A stretch of 28,853 bases of DNA from Coprosoma sp963632935. GTDB taxonomy: Bacteria > Bacillota_I > Bacilli_A > RF39 > UBA660. Of this stretch, positions 1-7,032 are shown piece after piece. Location: NCBI GenBank assembly GCA_963632935.1, contig CAVGWA010000019.1:1-28853 (forward strand), given 5' to 3'. Positions within the stretch are counted from its first letter, which is position 1; the number at the start of each line of letters is the position of its first letter. Under the pieces are notes generated by a model, which worked only from the letters and a program-made list of their open reading frames with translations, did no database searches and was not told where the DNA came from. Both the position numbers and the translations under genes were made by a program.

Positions 1-191
1 CAATTAAATATAACGCTAGAAAAGAGGGCCTTGAAGAAGGACGTGAAGAAGGACGCGAAGAAGGACGTGCCGAGGGTTTGTTAACAGGAAAAATTGATAT
101 TGCAAAAAAATTACTCAAAGACGGTATGAATGCACAAAAGATTGCTGAAATAACAGAATTAGATATTAAACAAATAGAAGAATTACAATAA
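1..191 (+). CDS. C-terminus of Rpn-family nuclease/transposase-like protein (5' partial)
   Basis: The frame is open from base 3 to the TAA at 189-191 and enters from outside the window, so only about 62 C-terminal residues are visible. They contain a repeated E-E-G-R block (GREEGREEGRAEG) encoded by near-identical 12-base units at about 37-84. A short amphipathic tail follows (DIAKKLLKDGMNAQKIAEIT, then a TELD/IEEL ending). This layout, charged EGR/EGK repeats followed by an 'AKKLL..GM....IAEIT.L....I..L' tail, is typical of the C-terminus of PD-(D/E)XK 'Rpn family recombination-promoting nuclease / putative transposase' proteins. The catalytic domain lies outside the window, so the family call rests on the tail alone. 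The hairpin just downstream probably ends its transcript. Confidence 0.6.
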   Translation, partial: IKYNARKEGLEEGREEGREEGRAEGLLTGKIDIAKKLLKDGMNAQKIAEITELDIKQIEELQ

Positions 192-206
192 ATTGATAAT
201 GAACCT

Positions 207-245
207 TAAAAAATCAAACTACACATAAAAGTGTAGATTTTTTTA
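207..245 (+). terminator. Rho-independent terminator of the upstream Rpn-like gene
   Basis: The stem CTACAC (219-224) pairs with GTGTAG (231-236) across a six-base loop and is followed by A plus a run of T to 244. It sits 28 bases after the stop of the partial gene. Confidence 0.7.
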
Positions 246-859
246 TAAAAATAGTATCAAACAAATTAAACAAAATAATAATATTATTAACCTTCTTTTT
301 CTTATGCTTAGGTGTTTTTTTAGGAGGAATATCATTTAGATACTATTATCTTATATTAACTCCATATATGATATTTGAAATAATTAGAATATGTATATAC
401 ATTCAAGAAAATTATCATCATAAAAAAATCAGAGAAATTACCTATATATTATTAATTACAATACTTATGATGAGTGCATTAGTATTTGGAAAAAATACAA
501 AAATGCTTAAAACACACCAATCACTAGTTCAGTATCAATTTGGAGAAATAATAAATAAAAAGAAATCAGCCACCCTTCTAAATTATGGATTTTTAGACAG
601 AGGATTTTATACAATTACAGGAATAATTCCAAATACTAGATACTTTCAAAAACAAAACGTCGACTACAAAACATTCCCATATATTATAAAAGTACAAAAT
701 AAAGTCATAAAAAATAAAAAAGTAGACTTCATCGTAACAAAAACAAACATATATGAAGAAACGTCAAAATGGATAACCCCATACCTAAAACAAAACTACC
801 AAATGATCTCATCAATCTGTCAGAATTACGAAGAAGGAACATATAGATATACATTATGA
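245..859 (+). pseudogene. Start-less 3' remnant of a polytopic membrane protein (GT39-like C-terminus)
   Basis: The frame ending at the TGA at 857-859 is open back to 203, but there is no ATG, GTG or TTG before the ATG at 368. The upstream part already encodes a convincing transmembrane segment (translated from about 272: KIIILLTFFFLCLGVFLGG, then FRYYYLILTPYMI). Starting at 368 would cut into that membrane region, and no ribosome-binding site is suitably placed; the AGGAGG at 322-327 is simply in-frame Gly-Gly codons. The downstream part has two more hydrophobic stretches and a soluble tail with LLNYGFLDRGFYTITGIIPN and KKVDFIVTK. From memory of the family, this pattern resembles the last part of ArnT/GT39-like multi-pass membrane proteins. 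I infer a 5'-deleted gene whose left edge abuts the terminator of the Rpn-like gene. A gene using a rare ATA start (245 or 251) cannot be excluded. Confidence 0.5.
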
Positions 860-868
860 CAAAAAAAT

Positions 869-901
869 AAAAGAGCATTTAAATTACAAAACGTTCTTTT
901 T
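869..901 (+). terminator. Possible terminator between convergent genes
   Basis: AAAAGAGC (869-876) can pair with GTTCTTTT (893-900) with one G.U, across a 16-base loop, with T continuing to 901. It lies between the plus-strand remnant and the minus-strand DedA gene. The loop is long, so this is a weak call. Confidence 0.35.
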
Positions 902-935
902 AAAAAACGATGAAAATTTATTCATAGATCAAAAA

Positions 936-1547
936 TCATATTTTTTGCCTTTTCCTATAAAACATTAAAACACAACCAATAGAAATAAAAATCAAAACAA
1001 AAACAATAACATGAGAATATCCATCCAAAGCCTTAACAATCTTAGGCCAATTTTGACCAACCTTACTTCCAACAAAAGTCAAAACAAAATTCCAACAAAT
1101 AGAACCACAAAAAGTATATAAAATAAACTTTCTCATATTCATCTCACTCATGCCAGCAGGAATAGAAATCAAACTTCTAACAAGTGGCACAAACCTACAA
1201 AAAAACACCGTTTTATTTCCTTTTGTATCAAACCAATTATCCGCATTATCAATATCACTAGGCTTTAATCTTAAAACCTTTCCAATCTTACCATTAACAA
1301 TCTTCTTAAGTCTTTCTTTATTTAAAATCTTACCAATATAATATAAAATAATAGCTCCCAATACAGAACCCAAAGTAGCAGCTAAAGTAACTCCAAATAT
1401 TGACATTGAACTATAAGTTGTCATAAACCCACCAAAAAGTAAAATAACTTCAGATGGAATAGGGGGAAATACATTTTCAACAGCAATCAATAAACACACC
1501 CCAATATAACCACATTGATTCATTATATTTATAATAACCTCTTGCAC
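936..1547 (-). CDS. DedA family membrane protein (VTT domain)
   Basis: 203 residues, the usual length for the DedA/SNARE-associated family. Recognisable family features are the N-terminal re-entrant region ENVFPPIPSEVILLFGG (residues about 24-40), a helix with GSVLGAIILYYIGK, and the signature F-C-R-F-V-P-L-V-R...IPAG...M (about 114-136). C-terminal membrane helices follow. Members of this family, such as UptA in Bacillus, are implicated in returning undecaprenyl phosphate across the membrane, and other roles are known; the substrate here is inferred. The start is a GTG (1545-1547) preceded by GAGGTG at 1554-1559. The gene begins 22 bases after the stop of the flavoprotein gene upstream on the same strand, so it is probably the last gene of a three-gene operon read from about 4326. 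Confidence 0.88.
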   Translation of the reverse strand: MQEVIINIMNQCGYIGVCLLIAVENVFPPIPSEVILLFGGFMTTYSSMSIFGVTLAATLGSVLGAIILYYIGKILNKERLKKIVNGKIGKVLRLKPSDIDNADNWFDTKGNKTVFFCRFVPLVRSLISIPAGMSEMNMRKFILYTFCGSICWNFVLTFVGSKVGQNWPKIVKALDGYSHVIVFVLIFISIGCVLMFYRKRQKI

Positions 1548-1569
1548 AAAAACACCTCAATCTATAACC

Positions 1570-3126
1570 TTAATTAGGCTTGTAAATCTTACCAATAGCC
1601 TCAGCAACCTTAATACCATCGATCGCAGATGTCATAATTCCACCAGCATATCCCGCACCTTCACCGCAAGGATAAATACCAGAAATATTAGAAACAAAAT
1701 TATCATCACGTATAATCTTAATAGGAGATGACGTCCTACTTTCCACAGCAGATAAAATAGCATCATCTAAAGCAAATCCTTTAATTTTACTATCAAAATA
1801 TTCAATTCCTTCAATTAAAGCATTATTAATATATTCAGGAAAAACATTCCTTATATTAGTAAAACAGTATCTACCTTTAAAAACGGGATTAATATTACCA
1901 AAATCATCAGAAGCAATATTTTTCTTAAAATCTTTGAATAACTGTGAAGGAATAAGGCCTTTACCAACTTCATAAGCTCTTCTTTCAAGCTCCCTTTGAA
2001 ACCTAACACCATCCAAAGGCCCATCACCATAATCTAAAGGAGAAACAGTAACTATAATCGCACTATTCGCATTTTCACTATCCCTTTTATAATCACTCAT
2101 ACCATTAATAGCAAGCATATCATCACAAGAAGAAGAATTAACAACATATCCTCCAGGACACATACAAAAAGAATAAACACCTCTTTTATTAGAAGCTTGA
2201 TAAGTTAACTTATAACTTGCAGCCGGTAAAGAAACATCGCCATATTGAGCCTTGTTAATCATATCTTGCTTGTGCTGAATTCTAACACCAACCGCAAACG
2301 GCTTAGACTTAATACATAAATTATTTTTAAAAAGCATCTCAAAAGTATCACGGCTACTATGTCCTAAAGCTAAAACTAAACTATCACACTTTAAAACCTC
2401 ATTACCATTTATCTCAATACTATCAATTACATTATCCTTAACAAAAATATTAGTTAAACAGCTATTATACCTAACCTTACCACCTAATCTTTCAATTTCA
2501 AAGATCATATTCTTAATAACATTCCTAAGCAAACCAGTCCCAATATGTGGTTTATTCAAATATAAGATCTCCTCAGGAGCTCCAAACTTAACAAACGTCC
2601 TAAGAACTTCCTTATTTCTAAAAAAACGGTCCTTACACTGCGTATTTAACTTTCCATCAGAAAAAGTTCCAGCTCCTCCGGCCCCAAATTGAACATTAGA
2701 ATTAACATCTAAAATTCCATCTTTCCAAAACCTCTCAACATCTTTAACCCTACTATCAACATCTTTCCCACGTTCAATAATCAAAGGATTATAACCGTTT
2801 TTAGCAAGCTCATAACCAACAAATAATCCAGAAGGCCCCGCACCAACAATCACAATTCCATCATTCAAACGCTTATCTCCACAAACCTCAAAAACATACT
2901 CTTCCTTAGGCGTAAGTGACACATTCTTAATATTTTTACTTAATATTTTATTTTCATTACAAACATTAACATCTATCTCATATACAAAAAGAGTATTTCC
3001 TTTTTTTCTTGCATCAATAGATAACTTATTTATCTTAAAATCAATAATGTCAGTATTTAAAATGCTCATTATCTTTTTCTTTAAATTACCATCAACACCA
3101 ATTTTAACATCCTTTATTCTAATCAT
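1570..3126 (-). CDS. FAD-dependent oxidoreductase, COG2509 type
   Basis: 518 residues. The N-terminal 90 residues contain the KLSIDARKK segment typical of the COG2509 'uncharacterised FAD-dependent dehydrogenase' group. The dinucleotide-binding motif IVIVGAGPSGLFVGYELAKN follows (residues about 92-111) with an acidic strand end in LIIERG. GAGGAGTFSDGKL, a hallmark of the group, comes next, and the C-terminus carries a second FAD-contact motif, GIYPCGEGAGYAGGI. The enzyme is cytosolic and its substrate is unknown. Its start overlaps the stop of the preceding flavoprotein gene by four bases (ATGA at 3123-3126), indicating translational coupling. DedA follows 22 bases downstream. The family assignment is firm and the biological role is not. 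Confidence 0.87.
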   Translation of the reverse strand: MIRIKDVKIGVDGNLKKKIMSILNTDIIDFKINKLSIDARKKGNTLFVYEIDVNVCNENKILSKNIKNVSLTPKEEYVFEVCGDKRLNDGIVIVGAGPSGLFVGYELAKNGYNPLIIERGKDVDSRVKDVERFWKDGILDVNSNVQFGAGGAGTFSDGKLNTQCKDRFFRNKEVLRTFVKFGAPEEILYLNKPHIGTGLLRNVIKNMIFEIERLGGKVRYNSCLTNIFVKDNVIDSIEINGNEVLKCDSLVLALGHSSRDTFEMLFKNNLCIKSKPFAVGVRIQHKQDMINKAQYGDVSLPAASYKLTYQASNKRGVYSFCMCPGGYVVNSSSCDDMLAINGMSDYKRDSENANSAIIVTVSPLDYGDGPLDGVRFQRELERRAYEVGKGLIPSQLFKDFKKNIASDDFGNINPVFKGRYCFTNIRNVFPEYINNALIEGIEYFDSKIKGFALDDAILSAVESRTSSPIKIIRDDNFVSNISGIYPCGEGAGYAGGIMTSAIDGIKVAEAIGKIYKPN

Positions 3127-4316
3127 AAACCAACATTCTTCCCAGCCTTAATGCCACTCATCCAAGCGAAGCCTAAATTATATCCACCACAATCACCATC
3201 AATATCAACAATCTCTCCAACAAAATATAAATTCTTAACAATCAAAGATTCCATCGTAGTAGGATTAATTTCATCCAAAGGAATACCACCTTGACAAACT
3301 TGAGCATGTTCAAAAGAATTTACCTCATCAATCAAAACTTCAAAATTAGATAAACAATAAGTTAATCTTTCAACCTCATCTTTAGAAAGATTATTTAAAT
3401 AAATATTTCTCTTAATTAAACACTTCTTCAAAATAATATCAACAAGTTTATAATGAAGAAAACCTTCTAAAAGCTCACTAATATTTTTTCTGTAAGAACT
3501 TCTATCAATCTTCTTTAAAAAACCATAAACATCATCAGTCCAAGGCATAAAATTAATTCTAATGGCTTCTTTTAAATTATTATCTAATCCCTTAGAAACC
3601 AAACCACTTAAATTAAAAATACATATTCCACTCAAACCATAATCAGTTAATTGTATCTCCCCATATTCACTTTTAACCAAAGAATCACATTCATATAACT
3701 TAACCTCAACATCAGCCCTAATACCACTCCATTTTTTAAAATAATTCTCATTACCCTTAAGTTGAATCAAACTAGGTAAAGGTTTAATCAATCTATGACC
3801 TAAAGATAAAGCTAAATCATAACCAGAACCATCAGAGCCAGTTTTACTGCATGCCTTAGAGCCACAAGCAATAACCACATTCTTAGCTTTAATACAATCA
3901 TTTATAAGAAAATAACTATCAAACTTTACAACCTTATAAACCTTAAAATCAGTTATAACCTCAACATTTAATTTTCTTAGCTCAGACTCTAAAATACTCT
4001 CAACACTTAAAGCTTGATTGGAAAAAGGATAATAGCCACCATTTTTAACCTTATAAACAAGGCCTAAAGAATCAAAAAAATCTAAAACACATTCCCCTTC
4101 AATAAAAGAACTAACTAAATCACTATGGGAAGAATGGTAATGACATAAATTCTGATCCTCATTCCAAAAATTACATCTTCCATTACCAGTAATTAATAAC
4201 TTTTTACCGCATTTACTGTTTCTTTCTAAAATTGTAACATCTCTTCCAGCTCTTGCTGCATTAATCGCACAAGCAATACCAGAAGCACCTCCTCCAATAA
4301 TAACAACTTCCTTCAT
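3123..4316 (-). CDS. BaiN/HI0933-type NAD(P)/FAD-dependent flavoprotein
   Basis: 397 residues, close to the family norm of about 400-410. The N-terminus has the Rossmann motif VIIGGGASGIACAINAARAG (residues about 5-24), then LLITGNGRCNFWN, the characteristic K-x-L-x-x-G-x-G-R-C-N box of the HI0933/COG2081 family. The C-terminus contains CQGGIPLDEINPTTMES and the FAD-contact GEIVDIDGDCGGYNLGFAWMSG. Members have been linked to flavin-dependent reductions such as bile-acid dehydroxylation (BaiN), but most are of unknown function, so no substrate is assigned. The start at 4316 has AGGTGAT eight or so bases upstream and an extended -10 at 4333-4338. It is the first gene of the operon with the COG2509 flavoprotein and DedA. 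Confidence 0.88.
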   Translation of the reverse strand: MKEVVIIGGGASGIACAINAARAGRDVTILERNSKCGKKLLITGNGRCNFWNEDQNLCHYHSSHSDLVSSFIEGECVLDFFDSLGLVYKVKNGGYYPFSNQALSVESILESELRKLNVEVITDFKVYKVVKFDSYFLINDCIKAKNVVIACGSKACSKTGSDGSGYDLALSLGHRLIKPLPSLIQLKGNENYFKKWSGIRADVEVKLYECDSLVKSEYGEIQLTDYGLSGICIFNLSGLVSKGLDNNLKEAIRINFMPWTDDVYGFLKKIDRSSYRKNISELLEGFLHYKLVDIILKKCLIKRNIYLNNLSKDEVERLTYCLSNFEVLIDEVNSFEHAQVCQGGIPLDEINPTTMESLIVKNLYFVGEIVDIDGDCGGYNLGFAWMSGIKAGKNVGL

Positions 4317-4332
4317 CTAATCACCTAAAAAC

Positions 4333-4341
4333 ATTATATCA
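4333..4341 (-). promoter_or_regulatory. Extended -10 promoter of the flavoprotein-DedA operon
   Basis: On the minus strand TGATATAAT (TG at 4341-4340, TATAAT at 4338-4333). The predicted start near 4326 leaves a leader of only about 10 bases holding AGGTGAT before the ATG at 4316. No convincing -35 is seen. Confidence 0.6.
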
Positions 4342-4356
4342 TTTTTTTAAACAACA

Positions 4357-4365
4357 TGATATAAT
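4357..4365 (+). promoter_or_regulatory. Extended -10 promoter of the divergent membrane-protein gene
   Basis: TGATATAAT with the hexamer at 4360-4365. The predicted start near 4372 falls between the ATG at 4370 and the AAGGTGAT ribosome-binding site, which selects the ATG at 4385 as the real start. It mirrors the minus-strand promoter at 4333-4341. Confidence 0.6.
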
Positions 4366-4384
4366 CTTTATGAAGGTGATCAAA

Positions 4385-5278
4385 ATGAAAATAATAAAAA
4401 CATCACTAGCATTCATATCTACAATATGCGTATCAGTTTTACTAGTAATAACAACATGCATCTTTTGTGTAAGCTCTTTTGCAAATAAAGAAAACATAAC
4501 AAAAAAAATGAAAAAAACAGATCTTTTAACTGAAATAAAAAAAATAAAAAATAGTGGTGCTAAAAACAGTAATAGCAAACTGACAAACGCCATTAACGAC
4601 ATGTATTCACTTGCATCTCAATTTAACGTAGATGAAAAAGTTGTAGATGCTATAATAGACTCAAAAATAACCAAAGAAATAATAGGAGATGCCATAGGCA
4701 ACCTAACGGATTATGCAATAAATGGGAAAAACACAAAAATGTTGTCAGAACAAGATACATATAATTTGATTAATAATAATTTGGATGATATTTTAAAAGA
4801 ACAAAACATTACCTTGACAGATAGTCAAAAAGAAAAGTTCTTAAGGGAAATAAAAAAGCAACTACCAGATATTATTCAATTAGTTCCAAATTCAAAAGTT
4901 TTATTAGGAACAAATAATAATAAAATAAAAATAATACAAAAAATCTTTAGTAATAAAACCAAAGTAATTACATCAATACTTTTAATAACTTCAATTATAA
5001 TTGTAATTATACTAAAAAAAGAAAATTATGCATGGCTAAATAATATCTCACTTGCATTCCTATTATCAAGCCTTGTTACAATAGGATTATCACTTTTACT
5101 ACCAAGCATCATAGTAACTGCCATGAGTGAGGCAGATCTTTCATTATTTGTTTCATCATTAACTGATTTTATAGCAAAACCAATCTTATATAGCGGTCTT
5201 ATTACATTGATAATTTCGATAATATTGTTCATAATTAACAAAAAATGTCAACATAAAATTCACTTTGAATGTAATTAA
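4385..5278 (+). CDS. Unknown multi-pass membrane protein
   Basis: 297 residues from the ATG at 4385. The in-frame ATG at 4370 lies at or before the predicted transcript start and upstream of AAGGTGAT (4373-4380), so it is unlikely to be used. An N-terminal hydrophobic helix (residues about 5-28) is followed by roughly 155 hydrophilic, Lys- and Asn-rich, mostly helical residues, probably outside the cell. Three more hydrophobic segments follow in the last 110 residues (around VITSILLITSIIIVIIL, the LAFLLSSLVTIGLSLLL stretch and a final YSGLITLIISIILFII helix). I do not recognise a family and see no catalytic motif. It is transcribed divergently from the flavoprotein operon, and no terminator is visible before the S1 gene downstream. 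Confidence 0.7.
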   Translation: MKIIKTSLAFISTICVSVLLVITTCIFCVSSFANKENITKKMKKTDLLTEIKKIKNSGAKNSNSKLTNAINDMYSLASQFNVDEKVVDAIIDSKITKEIIGDAIGNLTDYAINGKNTKMLSEQDTYNLINNNLDDILKEQNITLTDSQKEKFLREIKKQLPDIIQLVPNSKVLLGTNNNKIKIIQKIFSNKTKVITSILLITSIIIVIILKKENYAWLNNISLAFLLSSLVTIGLSLLLPSIIVTAMSEADLSLFVSSLTDFIAKPILYSGLITLIISIILFIINKKCQHKIHFECN

Positions 5279-5283
5279 GAATG

Positions 5284-5292
5284 TGTTATAAT
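5284..5292 (+). promoter_or_regulatory. Extended -10 promoter of the S1-domain gene
   Basis: TGTTATAAT, with TATAAT at 5287-5292. The ATG at 5291-5293 is part of this -10 box and cannot be the start of the message it drives. The predicted transcript start is near 5299. Confidence 0.6.
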
Positions 5293-5329
5293 GAAAGTGA
5301 GCAAAACATTAGGAAGGATACCAGTAGTT

Positions 5330-5704
5330 ATGAAATATGTTAAAGGAAAGGTAATAAAAGGCACAGTTAATTGTATAGAATCATATGGAGCATTTATGAT
5401 ATTTGATGAATATTATACTGGACTGATACATATATCAGAAATATCTAATGGTTTTGTCAAAGATATACATGACTTTGTTAATGAAGGCGATCAGATATAT
5501 GTAGAAGTGTTAGATGTTGATGAAGAATTATCACATTTAAAATTAAGTATTAAAAATATTAATTATAAAATAAATGGTAAGCCAAGAAGAAAAAAAATAA
5601 TAGAAACATCACATGGTTTCAATACATTAAACAAAAAATTACCCATTTGGATTTCGCAACAATTAAAAAAAACAAAAAAAGAAGTAAATTCTATTGACAA
5701 ATGA
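5330..5704 (+). CDS. S1 RNA-binding domain protein (CvfD/YugI-like)
   Basis: 124 residues from the ATG at 5330. A longer in-frame start at 5291 overlaps the -10 box and is rejected; AGGAAGG at 5311-5317 serves the chosen start, with somewhat long spacing. Residues 1-75 form a single S1/OB fold: KGKVIKGTVNCIESYGAFM, then GLIHISEIS and a G-D-Q-I-Y-V-E-V-L strand followed by LKLSIK. A basic, Lys-rich tail follows. Single-S1 proteins of this size in Firmicutes (YugI/GSP13, CvfD) bind ribosomes or RNA and affect translation under stress; that role is inferred from the family. The last codons (I-D-K-stop) contain the -35 of the tRNA operon promoter. Confidence 0.85.
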   Translation: MKYVKGKVIKGTVNCIESYGAFMIFDEYYTGLIHISEISNGFVKDIHDFVNEGDQIYVEVLDVDEELSHLKLSIKNINYKINGKPRRKKIIETSHGFNTLNKKLPIWISQQLKKTKKEVNSIDK

Positions 5705-5722
5705 TTATTCAAATGATATATT
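5694..5722 (+). promoter_or_regulatory. Promoter of the 11-tRNA operon
   Basis: A perfect TTGACA (5694-5699), a 17-base spacer and TATATT (5717-5722), with TG one base before the -10. The -35 is embedded in the final codons and stop of the S1 gene. The predicted start near 5729 lies 18 bases before the first tRNA. Confidence 0.8.
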
Positions 5723-5746
5723 TATTGATGTCTAGTGAGTTACTAC

Positions 5747-5823
5747 GGGCGCTTAGCTCAGTTGGTTAGAGCACCTGCCTTACAAGCAGGGGGTCATAGG
5801 TTCGAGTCCTATAGCGCCCACCA
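5747..5823 (+). tRNA. tRNA-Val (anticodon UAC)
   Basis: The acceptor GGGCGCT pairs with AGCGCCC, with A as discriminator and an encoded CCA. The anticodon stem CCTGC/GCAGG closes the loop CTTACAA. First gene of the array. Confidence 0.97.
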
Positions 5824-5829
5824 TTTTTT

Positions 5830-5905
<76 letters not shown>

Positions 5906-5913
5906 TTTTATAT

Positions 5914-5988
5914 TGCCTCGTAGCCAAGCGGTAAGGCAGCGCACTCTGAATGCGTTATTCGCTAGTTCGAATCCAGCCGAGGCAACCA
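5914..5988 (+). tRNA. tRNA-Gln (anticodon CUG)
   Basis: The acceptor TGCCTCG pairs with CGAGGCA, with an encoded CCA. The anticodon stem GCGCA/TGCGT (one G.U) holds the loop CTCTGAA. Outside the anticodon and variable regions it is nearly identical to the tRNA-Gln(UUG) at 6120. Confidence 0.93.
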
Positions 5989-6027
5989 ATTAAAAACAAA
6001 ATAATCTCAAAGTTGTTCTTATTACTT

Positions 6028-6111
6028 GGAGAGGTAGCGAAGTGGCTAAACGCGGCAGACTGTAAATCTGTTCCTTCGGGTTCGATGGTTCGAATCCATC
6101 TCTCTCCACCA
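6028..6111 (+). tRNA. tRNA-Tyr (anticodon GUA)
   Basis: The acceptor GGAGAGG pairs with TCTCTCC (one G.U), with an encoded CCA. The loop CTGTAAA sits in the stem GCAGA/TCTGT. A long class II variable arm is present, as expected for bacterial tRNA-Tyr. Confidence 0.97.
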
Positions 6112-6119
6112 CTTTATAT

Positions 6120-6194
6120 TGCCTCGTAGCCAAGCGGTAAGGCACCACACTTTGACTGTGGCATGCGCTAGTTCGAATCTAGCCGAGGCAACCA
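6120..6194 (+). tRNA. tRNA-Gln (anticodon UUG)
   Basis: The acceptor TGCCTCG pairs with CGAGGCA, with an encoded CCA. The stem CCACA/TGTGG holds the loop CTTTGAC. Confidence 0.97.
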
Positions 6195-6199
6195 CATAT

Positions 6200-6275
6200 G
6201 GTCTGTTAGCTCAGTCGGTAGAGCATTTGACTTTTAATCAAAGGGTCCCGGGTTCGAATCCCGGACAGGCCACCA
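6200..6275 (+). tRNA. tRNA-Lys (anticodon UUU)
   Basis: The acceptor GGTCTGT pairs with ACAGGCC (one G.U), with an encoded CCA. The stem TTTGA/TCAAA holds the loop CTTTTAA. Confidence 0.97.
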
Positions 6276-6308
6276 TTTTTGTTATTGAAGTCATTATTGA
6301 CTTTTGAT

Positions 6309-6397
6309 GCCTGAGTGGCGAAATAGGTAGACGCACAGGACTTAAAATCCTGCGGGAGTCAAATCCCGTGCCGGTTCAAGTCCGGCCTCAGGCACCA
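6309..6397 (+). tRNA. tRNA-Leu (anticodon UAA)
   Basis: The acceptor GCCTGAG pairs with CTCAGGC, with an encoded CCA. The stem CAGGA/TCCTG holds the loop CTTAAAA. A long variable arm is present. Confidence 0.97.
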
Positions 6398-6402
6398 ACT
6401 TT

Positions 6403-6493
6403 GGAGAAATACCCAAGTCTGGTTGAAGGGACCGGTCTTGAAAACCGGGAGGTCGGAAACGGCGCGGGGGTTCGAATCCCTCTTTCTCCGCCA
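6403..6493 (+). tRNA. tRNA-Ser (anticodon UGA)
   Basis: The acceptor GGAGAAA pairs with TTTCTCC, with G as discriminator (normal for Ser) and an encoded CCA. The stem CCGGT/ACCGG holds the loop CTTGAAA. A long variable arm is present. Confidence 0.97.
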
Positions 6494-6503
6494 TTATTTA
6501 TAT

Positions 6504-6580
<77 letters not shown>

Positions 6581-6583
6581 TAT

Positions 6584-6659
6584 GGTTCCGTAGTGTAGCG
6601 GTTATCACGTCTGCCTGTCACGCAGAAGATCGCGGGTTCAATTCCCGTCGGAACCGCCA
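6584..6659 (+). tRNA. tRNA-Asp (anticodon GUC)
   Basis: The acceptor GGTTCCG pairs with CGGAACC, with G as discriminator and an encoded CCA. The stem TCTGC/GCAGA holds the loop CTGTCAC. Confidence 0.97.
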
Positions 6660-6662
6660 TCT

Positions 6663-6738
<76 letters not shown>

Positions 6739-6754
6739 CTTGAGTTTAACAATT

Positions 6755-6777
6755 GTGCGCTGGTCTGCGTACTTTTT
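6755..6777 (+). terminator. Terminator of the first tRNA operon
   Basis: GTGCGC (6755-6760) pairs with GCGTAC (6767-6772), including one G.U, across a six-base loop, and is followed by five T. It lies 17 bases after tRNA-Phe. Confidence 0.6.
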
Positions 6778-6803
6778 AAATAATGGCGACTTGGGTTTAA
6801 GCC

Positions 6804-6832
6804 TTGACTTAAAATAATATTTGTGATAGTAT
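6804..6832 (+). promoter_or_regulatory. Promoter of the tRNA-Arg/tRNA-Pro unit
   Basis: TTGACT (6804-6809), a 17-base spacer and TAGTAT (6827-6832), with TG one base before the -10. The predicted start near 6839 is about 22 bases before tRNA-Arg. The -35 lies in a small inverted repeat, TTTAAG (6796-6801) with CTTAAA (6808-6813). Confidence 0.7.
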
Positions 6833-6860
6833 TTATTTGTATCACATTGTGTTACGGCAT

Positions 6861-6937
6861 GCGCCCATAGCTCAATTGGATAGAGCGTTTGACTACGGAT
6901 CAAAAGGTTGCGGGTTCGACCCCTACTGGGCGCGCCA
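6861..6937 (+). tRNA. tRNA-Arg (anticodon ACG)
   Basis: The acceptor GCGCCCA pairs with TGGGCGC, with G as discriminator and an encoded CCA. The stem TTTGA/TCAAA holds the loop CTACGGA. A34 is expected to be edited to inosine by TadA. Confidence 0.97.
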
Positions 6938-6943
6938 TTTTAT

Positions 6944-7020
6944 CGGGAAATAGTTCAACTTGGTAGAGCACTTGGTTTGGGACCAAGGGGTTGCAGGTTC
7001 AAATCCTGTTTTCCCGACCA
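6944..7020 (+). tRNA. tRNA-Pro (anticodon UGG)
   Basis: The acceptor CGGGAAA pairs with TTTCCCG, with an encoded CCA. The stem CTTGG/CCAAG holds the loop TTTGGGA. Confidence 0.97.
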
Positions 7021-7032
7021 TTTTAAACATTT

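Noticed and set aside
4339..4602. Minus-strand open frame of 87 codons opposite the unknown membrane protein
   Set aside because: It overlaps the divergent promoters and is the antisense of a better-supported gene; its Phe/Leu/Ile-rich peptide mirrors Lys/Asn codons.
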